DNA of 64,000 nucleotides, taken from positions 1-64,000 of the forward strand of contig NZ_CP050949.1 in the NCBI RefSeq assembly GCF_019443745.1, given 5' to 3'. Numbering within the stretch: position 1 is the first letter of the stretch; each line of letters begins with the position of its first letter. The notes under the pieces are model-generated. The model had not been told where the DNA came from and did no database searches. It was given only the letters and a program-made list of their open reading frames with translations. Source of the DNA: Iamia sp. SCSIO 61187 (GTDB lineage Bacteria > Actinomycetota > Acidimicrobiia > Acidimicrobiales > Iamiaceae). Position numbers and translations under genes: made by a program. This document shows, in pieces, positions 1 to 9,395 of the stretch.

Positions 1-495
1 TCGCCGGAGGTGGACGTAGGTCCACCCGAGGAGGTTGAAGAGCACCTCGGCATCTTCCTCTGGGTCGACGCTGGCCAGCGTTCCGTCCGCCTGTCCGTCG
101 GTGAGGATGCGGGCGAAGGGTGCCGTGTACTCGAGTCTCGTCAGCGCGTCGTGGTCGTCGGTCGCGAGGTGGAACACCGCAGTCGGTCCGTCGAACAGAC
201 CGGCGAGGAGCGCCAGGTGCTGGTCCGCCAGGTCGAACAGGGCGTGAGCAAGCAGCATGAGGCGATCCCGAGCGCTTGTGGTCGCCGTCAAGGCCGGGAG
301 AGCAGCGGCTCGAAACTCCTCGGCCGCAGCGAGGGCGGCGCTGGTGAGGAGCGTCTCCCGCGTTAGCCCCCGACGGTAGAGCGTGACCCGGTTCAGCCCG
401 GCCTGCCCGGCGATCTGTTCGAGGGTCACGCCGTCGAACCCGTGCTCGGCGACGGCCGCCTCCACTGCGGCGATGAGCGCCGTCGAGGTCTCCAC
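1..495 (-). CDS. TetR-family transcriptional regulator (3' end outside window)
   Basis: Read on the minus strand from the GTG at 495, this is an open frame to the window edge, so the C-terminus is missing. The N-terminal 45 residues form a TetR helix-turn-helix: a helix rich in Ala and Glu, then GFDGVTLEQIAGQAGLNRVT and LYRR. The rest is a helical ligand domain with no recognisable ligand signature. It is divergent from the hydroxylase-like gene at 540 and separated from it by only about 45-70 bases, so it probably controls itself and that neighbour (inference). The start is uncertain because no strong ribosome site is visible. Family assignment is firm and the target is inferred. Confidence 0.8.
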   Translation of the reverse strand, partial: METSTALIAAVEAAVAEHGFDGVTLEQIAGQAGLNRVTLYRRGLTRETLLTSAALAAAEEFRAAALPALTATTSARDRLMLLAHALFDLADQHLALLAGLFDGPTAVFHLATDDHDALTRLEYTAPFARILTDGQADGTLASVDPEEDAEVLFNLLGWTYVHLRR

Positions 496-539
496 CGCAC
501 GATTGTGACGTAGGTGACGAGCCTCACGCAACAGAGGCG

Positions 540-1508
540 TTGCATCGTCGCAGCGGACACGTCACTATGGACTTCATGGGACGCAACGCATGTGATGCAT
601 CGGCACAACACTCCCGAACGCTGCTCGAGATGATCACCCGTCACGGGTACCTGCCCCTGATGCTCCTTGGTCTGAACGGCTTCGGCCTCTGGCTGGCCTC
701 GCGAGGAGCCTCGAAGGTCCTGCTGGCGGCGCTTCTGATCGGAGCAATCGCGGCGTCCTTCGTGGCCGAGAGGATCGCCCCCTACGAGCCGGCCTGGAAC
801 GCCGCCCGAGGGGACGTCGGTCGTGACTTCGCCCACGCACTGGTGAACGAGGGCTTGCAGATCGGCTCCCTGCTCGCACTTCCTCTGACCGTCGAGCACT
901 TCGGGGTCGAAGGGCTCTGGCCGAACGGCTGGCCCTTTGTGGTTCAGGTTCTCGCTGCTGTGGTGGTAGCGGACGCGGGGATCACGCTGGCCCACTGGGC
1001 GAGCCACAAGGCGCCTGCCCTCTGGCGATTTCACGCTGTCCACCACAGCGTCGAGCGCTTCTACGGCTTCAACGGGCTGTTGAAGCACCCGCTCCACCAG
1101 CTGTTCGAGACGGCTGTCGCGACGACGCCTCTCGTCGTGCTCGGGTTGCCGACCGCGGTAGCCACGGCGCTCGTCTTCATGGTCGGCATCCAGCTGCTGC
1201 TCCAGCACTCCAACGTCGACTACGCCGTCGGGCCGCTACGCCACGTGCTTGCGCTCAACTCCGTCCACCGCTTCCACCACTACCGATGGGCGGGCGTCGG
1301 TGACGTGAACTTCGGCCTCTTCACGAACATCTGGGATCGCCTGTTGGGCACCGCATCCTGGGACGAGCAGAAGCGCTTCACCTCGGACGACCTAGGCATC
1401 GACAAGCGGCCAGAGTTCCCGACTCGATACCTGGCACAGATCGCCGATCCCTTCCGCCGTTCCCCTGCGATCCCGGCGGACGAGTCGGGCACGAGGCGAG
1501 CTGGGTGA
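540..1508 (+). CDS. Sterol desaturase / fatty acid hydroxylase family membrane protein
   Basis: This 322-residue integral membrane protein has the histidine clusters of the fatty acid hydroxylase superfamily: HWASH near residue 151, HAVHH near residue 165 and HRFHH near residue 243. In the family these bind a di-iron centre that uses O2 to hydroxylate or desaturate lipids. Several hydrophobic segments lie before and between the clusters. The ATG at 567 (MDFMGRN) is an equally good start, because neither has a strong Shine-Dalgarno. It is divergent from the TetR gene and followed closely by an unrelated zinc-finger membrane gene. The substrate cannot be told from sequence. Confidence 0.85.
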   Translation: MHRRSGHVTMDFMGRNACDASAQHSRTLLEMITRHGYLPLMLLGLNGFGLWLASRGASKVLLAALLIGAIAASFVAERIAPYEPAWNAARGDVGRDFAHALVNEGLQIGSLLALPLTVEHFGVEGLWPNGWPFVVQVLAAVVVADAGITLAHWASHKAPALWRFHAVHHSVERFYGFNGLLKHPLHQLFETAVATTPLVVLGLPTAVATALVFMVGIQLLLQHSNVDYAVGPLRHVLALNSVHRFHHYRWAGVGDVNFGLFTNIWDRLLGTASWDEQKRFTSDDLGIDKRPEFPTRYLAQIADPFRRSPAIPADESGTRRAG

Positions 1509-1629
1509 CCGGACGCAACTTCCACCCGATGCGATGGCGAGGAAGGCTTCGGTCGCGAGGGAGACACCCATCCGGGCCCCGACACAGGATGGAGGGAACT
1601 GCGGCGCTCTCCGCAACGACTGGGAGAGC

Positions 1630-2241
1630 ATGGATTGCGACGAATGCCGAGAGGCGCTCTCTGCGGATCTGGACGGCGAGGGAGACCCAGCGTCCGTGAC
1701 CGGGGCGAGTCGCCACCTCGAACGCTGCGGGGCGTGTCGGGACTGGGAGACTGTCGCTGCGCGATTGCACGGCTGGGTGCGCGTCAGATCGGTGGAGCCT
1801 CTTCGCGATCGAACGGATGAGATCCTGGCGGCTGTGCCGCTGGCGATCCGTCCACGGCCGGTCAGGGAGGGGGTGCGCTACGCGCTCCTGGCGGTGGGCC
1901 TGACCCAGCTCGTACTCGCCCTCCCTGCCCTCCTCCTAGCGGAGAGCACGGCTGCCCCGATCCACATCACGAGGGAGATGGGCGCGTTCGAGGTTGCGCT
2001 CGGGATCGGCCTGCTCGCCTCGGTCTGGCGGCCTCGTCTCGCCACCGGAATGCTGCCGTTCGCAGGAGCGCTCGCAGGGGCGATGCTGCTCACTGCAGCC
2101 ATCGACCTGTTCCAGGGTCAGACAGTTGCTGCGAGCGAGGGCCAGCACGTGCTCGCAATGACGGGCGTCGCTCTCCTTGCTGCGCTCACCCGACGCCCTC
2201 GTGCTGATCGGGACATGCGAAGCAGGATGTCCGCCGCATGA
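1630..2241 (+). CDS. Zinc-finger (zf-HC2/anti-sigma-like) membrane protein
   Basis: The gene encodes 203 residues. The start at 1630 is chosen because GGGAG lies just upstream and the conserved zinc knuckle begins at once (MDCDECREAL). An H-x3-C-x2-C element (HLERCGAC) follows near residue 29, as in anti-sigma factors with the ZAS/zf-HC2 fold. After a short linker come about four hydrophobic segments. The stop overlaps the start of the cupredoxin gene (ATGA), so the two are probably co-translated. No sigma-factor gene is adjacent, so an anti-sigma role is unproven. A redox or metal-sensing membrane protein is the alternative. Confidence 0.7.
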   Translation: MDCDECREALSADLDGEGDPASVTGASRHLERCGACRDWETVAARLHGWVRVRSVEPLRDRTDEILAAVPLAIRPRPVREGVRYALLAVGLTQLVLALPALLLAESTAAPIHITREMGAFEVALGIGLLASVWRPRLATGMLPFAGALAGAMLLTAAIDLFQGQTVAASEGQHVLAMTGVALLAALTRRPRADRDMRSRMSAA

Positions 2242-2708
2242 CCTCCTTCGAAACCCATTTGCGTTTCCCTGCTGATACCCCTGCCGAGGGCAGTGACGGG
2301 GTGGTGCCCCTGACCACACTGACCCCGGCCTCACTCGACCGTCGTAGGTTCCTCCGGCTGGCCTTAGGGGCCGTGGCAGGAGCTTTGCTTGCGGCGTGTG
2401 GATCCGACGATGGAGCAGGCGGACCTGTCGGGGATCCGGTCCGCGAGTTCACGATCGTCGCGGAGAACCTGGCGTGGGACATCGACACGGTCACAGTTCC
2501 GGCAGGCGTGGAGGTCAAGGCCACGATCGAGAACCGCGATCGCAGCGTGCCCCACAACCTCCACATCCGCTCGGCAGGGGATCCCAAGTCGCCGCTCGAG
2601 GATGGCCCCGTCACCCAGACGTTGCGGTTCACGATCGATGAGCCCGGGAGCTACGACTACCTCTGCGACGCCCACCCCATGATGAAGGGCACGATCCACG
2701 CTGTCTGA
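2238..2708 (+). CDS. Exported cupredoxin-domain lipoprotein (blue-copper type)
   Basis: The gene encodes 156 residues. A twin-arginine type signal (DRRRFLRLALG) ends in a lipobox (LAAC) near residue 54, predicting a lipoprotein exported folded. The rest is a cupredoxin beta-sandwich with a type-1 copper ligand set: His in VPHNLHI and the CDAHPMMKG block supplying Cys, His and Met near the C-terminus. Such proteins carry electrons or hold copper outside the membrane. It overlaps the zinc-finger membrane gene and precedes the CopC/CopD gene, which fits a copper-handling operon. Electron-carrier versus copper-store role cannot be distinguished. Confidence 0.85.
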   Translation: MTSFETHLRFPADTPAEGSDGVVPLTTLTPASLDRRRFLRLALGAVAGALLAACGSDDGAGGPVGDPVREFTIVAENLAWDIDTVTVPAGVEVKATIENRDRSVPHNLHIRSAGDPKSPLEDGPVTQTLRFTIDEPGSYDYLCDAHPMMKGTIHAV

Positions 2709-2766
2709 GCAGTCGTCCTACGTGCTGATGTCGCCGCGAGGCGGCGCTCACATAGATTCCCCGCCC

Positions 2767-4413
2767 GTGCCACCGCTCGGCCGCCGTCTCGTTGTCGCCG
2801 TCGGTGCCCTGCTCGCGTTTCTCGGCACGCTGGTATTGGGCGTTGGCCCGGCCGGCGCGCACGCTTCGCTCCAGGACACCAGCCCCCGATGATGCCCTGG
2901 TCGAGGATGCGCCCGACCAGGTGACGCTTCGCTTCGACGAGCCGGTGAGCGCATCGACCGGCGCCGTCCAGGTGGTGTCGCCCTCGGGCGGGCGGATCGA
3001 GGATTCGGTCGACGAGGCCGACCAAGGGCGAACCCTCGTGGTCGGCATCGACGGCGGTGTCCGGGGGACCTACACGGTGGCGTACCGCGTCGTCAGCGAC
3101 GACGGCCACACCATCACGGGTTCGTTCGTGTTCCACGTCGGCGTTCGCACCGGGCAGCGAACATCGACCAGTCGATCCCCATCGCCACCTCGGCGACAGG
3201 GGGTGTGGGCCGTTGGCTCGGCTACGCGGGCGCTGCGGTGGCGGTCGGCGGCGCGCTGCTCCTCGCTCAGTTGCAACGACGCGCACCGCAAGGCGACGTC
3301 GCCGGGGCGCGTCGGATCGGCGCCCTCATCCTCGGCGGTGCGGCGACCAGCGCGTTGGGCACGGCCGCCGCGGTCGTCGCGCAGACCGCCAGCACCAGCG
3401 GCAGGTCACCCTTCGCAGCGCTGAGCCTCGTCACCGAGGTCGCAAGCGACAGCCGTCCGGTCGCAGTCGCCCTGCTCCGGTCCGGTGTGCTCCTCGCCGC
3501 TGCGCTGGTTGGCCTGGCCGGTTGGATCCGTCACCGCCCCGGGGTCCTCGTCGGCACCGGAGGGATCGTCGCCCTTGCTGGCCTGCTCGCTCCGGTCGCT
3601 GGCCATCCGTGGACCGCCGATGCGAGAGCACTGGCCGTCTCGGCTGACGCCGTCCACCTGTTGGCCGCATCGATCTGGCTCGGCATGTTGGTCGCCCTCG
3701 TCGTCGCCGGGCCGTCGCTCGCGGATCCCGACCGAGCCGTACGTGCGGTGTCCGGTGCTGCGCTGGCGGCGGCGGTGGTGGTGTTGGTCTCGGGGTCCGC
3801 TTCGGCCTGGCTGCTCTTGGGATACCGCGACGCCATCACCCAGACGGCGTCGGGTCAGCTGGTCGTCGCGAAGGTGGTGGGGTTCGCCCTGCTGGTGGTG
3901 CTCGGCTGGATCAACCGCACCCGCCTCATCCCCCTGCTCGGTCGGGTGGCAGCCGACGGGCAGCCGGCACCCTCGGCTGGCGCCGCACGGCGCGCCCTGC
4001 TCAACGTCGTGAGGGCGGAGGTCGTGGTGGGCGCCTTGGTCTTGGCGGTGACCGCCGGGCTGGTCAACCAACCGCCTGGCCGCGACGTCCTCGCCGAGCC
4101 CTACGAGGACGTGCGGACCGAGGGGGACCTCACGATGCGACTCCAGGTCACCCCGGCGCAGGTGGGCGACAACACCATGCACATCTACCTCACCGACACC
4201 GACGGTCGAGCCGTGCGGTTCGACGCGCTGGAGGCCACGGTGGCCCGGGAGGGCATCCCCCCACGCAAGCTGGACGGCGTCACCCCGGTCACACCGGACC
4301 ATGCCAGCATCTACGGCGCCTCGCTCCCGACCGCGGGGACCTGGACGGTCACGCTCATGACCGTGACCTTGACGACGACAGCCACCTTCACCTTCGAGGT
4401 ATCCGTTCAATGA
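2767..4413 (+). pseudogene. CopC-CopD copper protein with C-terminal YtkA-like domain, split by two frameshifts
   Basis: Three pieces in two frames rebuild one protein. The GTG at 2767 gives a signal peptide ending GPAGAHASLQDTSP, the CopC amino-terminal His region. A shift near 2885 leads to the rest of CopC (DQVTLRFDEPV, then DDGHTITGSFVFHVG). A second shift near 3155 returns to the first frame for a multi-pass CopD domain from about 3165. The C-terminal 100 residues resemble YtkA/FixH-like domains. The architecture is a known bacterial periplasmic copper binding plus membrane copper transport fusion. The second shift restores the original frame, and the downstream gene overlaps by ATGA, so sequencing indels are likelier than decay. 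Confidence 0.75.
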
Positions 4414-5027
4414 CAACCGCCCGCTGGTTGCACCGTGCCCCGATCGTGCTGGGCATCGCAGTCGCCATCGTCCTCGGGACCGCGCCCGCCGCCCACGCCC
4501 ATGGCGGGGAAGGCCAGATGGAGGTCACCTCGATCACGAGGGACGGGGATGAGGTGACGGTGACGGTCCACCTGATCGCCGTCGATGACGGTCATGGCCT
4601 TCCCGACGCCACCGTCACCGTGGTCGTTGGAGAAGCCACCCCTGTCCCCATGCAGCCCGGAGCACAGGACGGCGACTACCAGGCGACGGTGGTCGCTGCC
4701 GAGGGCGCCCCGATCCGCGTCACCTCCGTCGAACCGCCGACCACCGCCGAGGTCACCGCCCCGCCGATGGCGGAAGAGACGACCTCGACGGTGACGACAA
4801 CGGCACCCGAGACGACCACGACGGCCGAGGCCTCGCCGACGACCATCCCCGAGGAGCAGGCCGCCGATCCGATCTCCGATCAGGAGGTCGATGCCGGGTC
4901 CGACGATGGTGGAGCGAGCCTGGCGCTGGTCGGTGCCGCGGTCGTGGTCGTCGTTGCCCTCGTCGCGATGGGCATCATCTTGCTGGGACGCAGGCGCGAC
5001 CCGGACGAGGTAGCCGCCGACGCCTGA
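4410..5027 (+). CDS. Secreted, membrane-anchored protein with Thr-rich stalk (copper operon)
   Basis: The gene encodes 205 residues. A signal peptide ending AAHAHGGEG gives a mature N-terminus starting with His, like CopC-type copper proteins. A beta-type domain of about 75 residues follows, then a Thr/Pro/Glu-rich linker, one transmembrane helix near residues 170-192 and a short basic tail (GRRRD). The start overlaps the stop of the CopC/CopD gene, so it belongs to the same operon. I do not recognise a named family. A copper-binding or scaffold role outside the membrane is inferred from the His-start and the neighbours. Confidence 0.7.
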   Translation: MTTARWLHRAPIVLGIAVAIVLGTAPAAHAHGGEGQMEVTSITRDGDEVTVTVHLIAVDDGHGLPDATVTVVVGEATPVPMQPGAQDGDYQATVVAAEGAPIRVTSVEPPTTAEVTAPPMAEETTSTVTTTAPETTTTAEASPTTIPEEQAADPISDQEVDAGSDDGGASLALVGAAVVVVVALVAMGIILLGRRRDPDEVAADA

Positions 5028-5205
5028 GCGTCCAGCGGGGAAACGCATCGGCGGCGAAATGTCCCGACCTGCCTTCCAGCAGGCCTGCCCGAGCCCGTAA
5101 CGTGATCGCAACATCATCGGCCGGTCGGTCGGCGGAGCTCGCCGGACCTGTTCGGACGCCGATCGGTGCCGATGGCTAGCTGACCGACGAAGAGCAAGGC
5201 GCCTC

Positions 5206-6729
5206 ATGGACATCCATCCCCCAGCGAAGACCGTCCAGCCTCGGTTGACGCGTCGCCGGGTGCTCACCGCCGGCGCCGCCGTCGGTGCGGGGGTCGCGTT
5301 GCGCGGCTTCCCGGCCTTCGGCCAGGAAGATGCAAGCACGACGACGAGCGAGCCGTCCCCGACCGCCAGCGCATCCTCGGGCACCACCTCCCCCACATCG
5401 AGCACCAGCACCGCACCGACACCACCGACGACCGCGCAGCCTGTCCACCCGACCGAGCGATCCGTCGGTCAGACCCGCAGCTTCGACACCCTGCTTCAGG
5501 AGAGCCCCGACCGAGGCATCATGTGGCCGCTCCTGGGCCGGCCGAACACCTCGGCCACGTGGAGCGACACCTACGGCGCCTGTCGTGACGGGTGCTCCCG
5601 AGCCCACCAGGGCCAGGACCTCATCGCTCCGCAGATGACGAAGATGCTCGCCGTGGTCAGCGGCACCATCGTCGAGTTCCGCCATCGATCCTCGGGCAAC
5701 TCGCTCTACATCCGCGGCGACGACGGATGGTTCTACTGCTACCTCCACAACAACGACGAGCGCCCAGGCACCCACACCACGGACAACCGGGCGGACACGG
5801 CCTGGGGGCCGAGCCTGCGGCAGTTCGTCGGCAACGAGGCCGCAGCTCGCGGTCATCGGGTCCGGCAAGGCGAGTTCGTCGCCTACTGCGGCGACAGCGG
5901 CAACGCCGAGGGCACCTATCACCTCCACTTCGAGATCCGGAAGCCGGCCAGCGGCAGCTTCTCCAGCGAGACACAGCGGCTGTGGTCGTCGGCATCGGTG
6001 AACCCGCGCGAGTCGCTGCGCAACGCCAAGGCAGCGAAGGAGCTGACGCCAGTCCCGCCCGAGGCGTTCCGGCCGTTCGACAGCTCACGCGCCTTCATCG
6101 CCTATCAGTACGAGGACTTCTTCGGCCGGGCGCCGTCGTCGGGCGACCTCACCTACTACGGCGAGATGCTGGACTACGGCACGCGGAGCCCGGACTGGCT
6201 GATGCAGTACTTCCTCGAGTCCGGCGAGGGCGACGACATGACCCAGTGCATCGCCCGCCTCTACCAGGCTTTCTACCGGCGGCTCCCGGACACGGGCGGC
6301 TTCGTGTACTGGATGGATGCCCGGCGGAGCGGATCCTGGTCCCTCCATCGGATCGCCGAGCAGTTCGCCCGAGCCCCTGAGTTCAGCCGGATGTACGGCT
6401 CCCTCGACGACGCCGGCTACGTCGACCTGGTCTACCGGAACGTGCTCGGACGCGATCCGGACGCCGCGGGAAAGCAGTACTGGGTCGATCAGCTCGCGGC
6501 CGGGGTCACCCGGGGCCGGGTCATGACCGGGTTCAGCGAGTCGCCGGAGTACAAGGCGAGCCAGAGGTCGCGCATGCACGTCGTCGCCTGCTACGGGGTG
6601 ATGTTGAATCGCATCCCCACATCGTCCGAGCTGTCGGCGTGGCAGTCCCAGGTCGATGAGTCGGGCTCCACTCGCAGCATGATCACGATGCTGCGCCAGA
6701 CCGACGAGTACACAGCCGCCGTGGGCTGA
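5206..6729 (+). CDS. Secreted M23-type peptidase with DUF4214 repeats
   Basis: The gene encodes 507 residues. A Tat-like signal (TRRRVLTAGAAVGAGVAL) is followed by a Ser/Thr/Pro-rich linker. Next comes a LytM/M23 domain with the zinc ligand motifs HQGQD near residue 134 and HLHFE near residue 238. The C-terminal 200 residues hold repeats of the DUF4214 type (YRRLPDTGGFVYWMD, YRNVLGRDPDAAGKQYW), often found on cell-surface proteins. The expected activity is cleavage of peptidoglycan cross-bridges, or binding if degenerate. A 178-base gap separates it from the copper operon, so it probably has its own promoter. No conjugation gene is adjacent. Confidence 0.85.
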   Translation: MDIHPPAKTVQPRLTRRRVLTAGAAVGAGVALRGFPAFGQEDASTTTSEPSPTASASSGTTSPTSSTSTAPTPPTTAQPVHPTERSVGQTRSFDTLLQESPDRGIMWPLLGRPNTSATWSDTYGACRDGCSRAHQGQDLIAPQMTKMLAVVSGTIVEFRHRSSGNSLYIRGDDGWFYCYLHNNDERPGTHTTDNRADTAWGPSLRQFVGNEAAARGHRVRQGEFVAYCGDSGNAEGTYHLHFEIRKPASGSFSSETQRLWSSASVNPRESLRNAKAAKELTPVPPEAFRPFDSSRAFIAYQYEDFFGRAPSSGDLTYYGEMLDYGTRSPDWLMQYFLESGEGDDMTQCIARLYQAFYRRLPDTGGFVYWMDARRSGSWSLHRIAEQFARAPEFSRMYGSLDDAGYVDLVYRNVLGRDPDAAGKQYWVDQLAAGVTRGRVMTGFSESPEYKASQRSRMHVVACYGVMLNRIPTSSELSAWQSQVDESGSTRSMITMLRQTDEYTAAVG

Positions 6730-6756
6730 ACTGCGCAGCGCGCCATCATTGCCCCG

Positions 6757-7815
6757 GTGAGCCTCCCATCCCGGTCTGCCCGCATCGCCCGGCGGGTCCT
6801 CGTCGCCCTCGCCGTCGTCCTCGGGCTGGTCGCCGGGCTCGCCGGGCCGGCGTCTGCCGATCCACCCGGCCCGACCGACTACCGCTCGCAGATCGACGAC
6901 ATCGTCCCCAACACCGATGGCTTCCGAGCGTCCATCGTGGGCGGCGACGGGTTCTTGTTGCTCGAGGTCGCCGACGGTACGACGGTCGAGGTACCGGGCT
7001 ACGACGGCGATCCGTACCTGCGCTTCCGGGACGACGGGACGGTCGAGGAGAACCAGTCCTCACCCACGGCCTTCCTCAACCAGTCGCGGACTCGCACCGA
7101 TGCCAGCGGCGTGAACGCGGGGGCCGAGCCACGGTGGAAGGTCGTGGCCACCGATGGAAGGTGGGCGTGGCACGACCACCGGATCCACTTCATGGGCGGC
7201 GAGGTTGCGGAGGCAGCCCGCACGGACCAGGGCGTGGGGTGGGAGGTGCCGATGGTGGTGGACGGCGAGGAGGTGGTGATCACTGGCGACTACCGCCTGA
7301 TCGACGCACCGTCGCCGCTGCCGTGGTTCGCGCTCGCCCTCGTGGTCGCCGTGGCGGTGGGTCTTGGGATGTCCCGCCTCGTCCCGGCGGTGCCCGCTGC
7401 TGGCGTGGTGCTGCTGTTCGCGGGCATCGGCGGCGTGGTGGCTGGCGCCGCCCAGCGCAGCGAGAGCCCTCCCGGAGCGTCCACCTCGACGCTCGTGGTG
7501 ATCCTCCCAGCCATCGCCGTCATCGCCGGGGTCGTCGTGCTCATCGGTAGGAGCCGGGTGCTGCGCGGCGTCGTGGCGCTCGCCGGCGCGGCTGCCCTCG
7601 GCGGCTGGGCGTTGGTTCGCATCCAGGTGCTCTGGAAGGCCCTCCTCCCCACCTCCCTCCCGGCGAGCGTCGATCGCTCGATGACCGCGGTCGCTCTCGG
7701 AGCGGTCATCGGTGTCGCGGCGCTGATCATCAGGTCCGGCACCCTCGCTCCGGACCTGAGCGACCTCGACGAGCCGGCTTCCGAGGCTGGTCCCGCAGCT
7801 TCGGCGCCAGCCTGA
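6757..7815 (+). CDS. Exported multi-pass membrane protein of unknown function
   Basis: The gene encodes 352 residues from a GTG. A signal peptide ends at PASADPPGPTDY, and an extracytoplasmic domain of about 165 residues follows. Six or so membrane helices occupy residues 185-340, and the tail is acidic. I do not recognise the family. The layout (secreted beta-rich domain then membrane helices) resembles CopC/CopD-type or YcnI-associated membrane proteins, and the copper genes on both sides support a metal-related role. That is inference only. It starts 27 bases after the peptidase stop. Confidence 0.7.
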   Translation: MSLPSRSARIARRVLVALAVVLGLVAGLAGPASADPPGPTDYRSQIDDIVPNTDGFRASIVGGDGFLLLEVADGTTVEVPGYDGDPYLRFRDDGTVEENQSSPTAFLNQSRTRTDASGVNAGAEPRWKVVATDGRWAWHDHRIHFMGGEVAEAARTDQGVGWEVPMVVDGEEVVITGDYRLIDAPSPLPWFALALVVAVAVGLGMSRLVPAVPAAGVVLLFAGIGGVVAGAAQRSESPPGASTSTLVVILPAIAVIAGVVVLIGRSRVLRGVVALAGAAALGGWALVRIQVLWKALLPTSLPASVDRSMTAVALGAVIGVAALIIRSGTLAPDLSDLDEPASEAGPAASAPA

Positions 7816-7834
7816 TCAGTGCTAGCCGCGTCGA

Positions 7835-8308
7835 TCAGCCGGTGAACTCGACTCTGCGGGAGACGTCGAGGACGGGGGCCAGGCGTCGCCATCGGCGTTG
7901 GCGGTAGCGGTAGAAGACCTGGGCGAAGAGGGCCACGGCAGGGGTCAGGGCGCCGGCATCGATCGTGATGCGGTCCTGGTAGGTGCTCCGCCGGGCATCG
8001 ACGGGTGATGTGATCAACACGTGATCCCAGCGCCGAACGGCGCCGCCGTGCTCCTCCGTGACGAGGACGCGAGCCTCGTCGTCGATCAGCTTCACCGTGA
8101 GGTGGTGACGAGAGAACGGCACGACGCGCCCCAGGAACGTCCATCCGACGATGGCGTCGTCGACCCGCCACGGCCGGTCCAGGCGTTCGGCTGCCCGGTA
8201 GCGGAGCATCGAGCCGGCGACGTGTACTAACGCGTCCGGCGTCTTCATCGCCGCCCAGATCACGTCCGCGGGCGCGTCGAGCTGGGTCGAGATCTCGATT
8301 GTCCTCAC
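7835..8308 (-). CDS. SRPBCC-family (START-like) protein
   Basis: The gene encodes 157 residues. The N-terminus (MRTIEISTQLDAPADVIW) is the usual first strand and helix of SRPBCC ligand-binding proteins. The helix-grip fold continues through WTFLGRVVPFSRHHLTVKL to a C-terminal helix rich in Arg and Tyr. Members bind hydrophobic ligands, and no catalytic residue is evident. It is the last gene of a minus-strand operon: ArsR, CDF transporter, small membrane protein, SRPBCC. It starts 7 bases after the preceding stop. Its role in metal efflux is unknown. Confidence 0.8.
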   Translation of the reverse strand: MRTIEISTQLDAPADVIWAAMKTPDALVHVAGSMLRYRAAERLDRPWRVDDAIVGWTFLGRVVPFSRHHLTVKLIDDEARVLVTEEHGGAVRRWDHVLITSPVDARRSTYQDRITIDAGALTPAVALFAQVFYRYRQRRWRRLAPVLDVSRRVEFTG

Positions 8309-8314
8309 CGGCGA

Positions 8315-8506
8315 CTACTCCTCGTTCCGATCTGCATCGTCGAGGGCAGCCTTGCGTTGGGCGAGCGTGCGCTCCGCTCGGTGGTTCGCCAGCCAGAGCA
8401 ACCCGGCGAACAAGGCGATCGGGACGAGGATGAGGAGGACCTCGTCCCAGCCGCCTTGGTGGGCCAGCACCATGCCGAGGAGGGTTGGTCGATCACCAGT
8501 GGACAT
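8315..8506 (-). CDS. Small single-pass membrane protein
   Basis: The gene encodes 63 residues with one hydrophobic helix (EVLLILVPIALFAGLLWLAN) and a charged cytoplasmic tail. The start overlaps the end of the cation transporter gene by 14 bases, and the stop lies 7 bases before the SRPBCC start, so it is translated as part of that operon. No family recognised. It may be an accessory subunit of the transporter (inference). Confidence 0.65.
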   Translation of the reverse strand: MSTGDRPTLLGMVLAHQGGWDEVLLILVPIALFAGLLWLANHRAERTLAQRKAALDDADRNEE

Positions 8507-9395
8507 CGGCGCAGCCTTCGTGGTCGTCGGGTTCGACCTGCAGCGTGGCGTGGGCGATGGCGTGATCGTCGGCGAGCAGGGACCGTGCTCGGTCGAGGAC
8601 GGTGTGGGTGTCGACGCCGGTCGAGACCATCAGATGGGCCGAGGCGACTTCCATGTCCGAGGTCAGCGTCCAGACGTGGAGATCGTGCACGTCGGTCACG
8701 CCCGGGATCGCGGCGAGCGAGCTGCGCATCGCGTCCAGGTCGAGATCCGGCGGTGCGGCCTGCACCAGGATGCGTACCGCCTTCGCTCCGAGGCGCCATG
8801 TCCGAGGCAGGATGAACAGCCCGATGCCCACTCCCACCACGGGATCGACCCACCCCCAGCCGGTCAGCTGGAGCACGATCGCCGCGATGATGACCCCGAC
8901 CGATCCGATCGTGTCGGAGAGCACCTCGAGGTACGCGCCCTCCAGGTTCAGGCTCTCCTTCGAGCCTGAACGCAGGAGGGCGAAGGCCCCAAGGTTGGCG
9001 CACAGCCCGAGCACGGCAACGATCAGCATCGGGGTGCCCAGCACCTCGGGCGGCTCCGAGAAGCGTCGCACGGCCTCGAAGAGCACGTAGATGGCGACGC
9101 CGAACAGCAGCACGGCGTTGGCGAGAGCGGCCAGGATCTCCAGCCGGTAGAGCCCGAACGTCTGGTGCGACCGGGTCGAGCGCTGCGCCAGCTGGATGGC
9201 TGCGAGGGCCATCCCGATGCCGATCACGTCGGTGAGCATGTGCCCAGCATCCGAAAGGAGGGCCAACGAGTTCGTGATCAACCCGGCTGCTACCTCCACC
9301 ACCATGAAGGTGGCCAGCAGGGCGAAGGCGGCGAGCAGGGGGCCCTTGTGGCGGGCTCCGGCGCTTATCGATGCGTGGCTGTGATCTCCGCTCAT
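8493..9395 (-). CDS. Cation diffusion facilitator (CzcD/ZitB-type) efflux transporter
   Basis: The gene encodes 300 residues. The His-containing N-terminus (GDHSHASISAGARHK) precedes six membrane helices. Helix II carries SDAGHMLTD and helix V carries LEVLSDTIGS, the Asp/His sites that bind Zn2+ in this family. The cytoplasmic C-terminal domain has HDLHVWTL and ends with His and Cys residues (DDHEGCADVHW). Known members exchange Zn2+ (also Cd2+ or Co2+) for protons across the cytoplasmic membrane. Its start overlaps the ArsR stop (ATGA), which makes it the direct target of that sensor. Confidence 0.92.
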   Translation of the reverse strand: MSGDHSHASISAGARHKGPLLAAFALLATFMVVEVAAGLITNSLALLSDAGHMLTDVIGIGMALAAIQLAQRSTRSHQTFGLYRLEILAALANAVLLFGVAIYVLFEAVRRFSEPPEVLGTPMLIVAVLGLCANLGAFALLRSGSKESLNLEGAYLEVLSDTIGSVGVIIAAIVLQLTGWGWVDPVVGVGIGLFILPRTWRLGAKAVRILVQAAPPDLDLDAMRSSLAAIPGVTDVHDLHVWTLTSDMEVASAHLMVSTGVDTHTVLDRARSLLADDHAIAHATLQVEPDDHEGCADVHW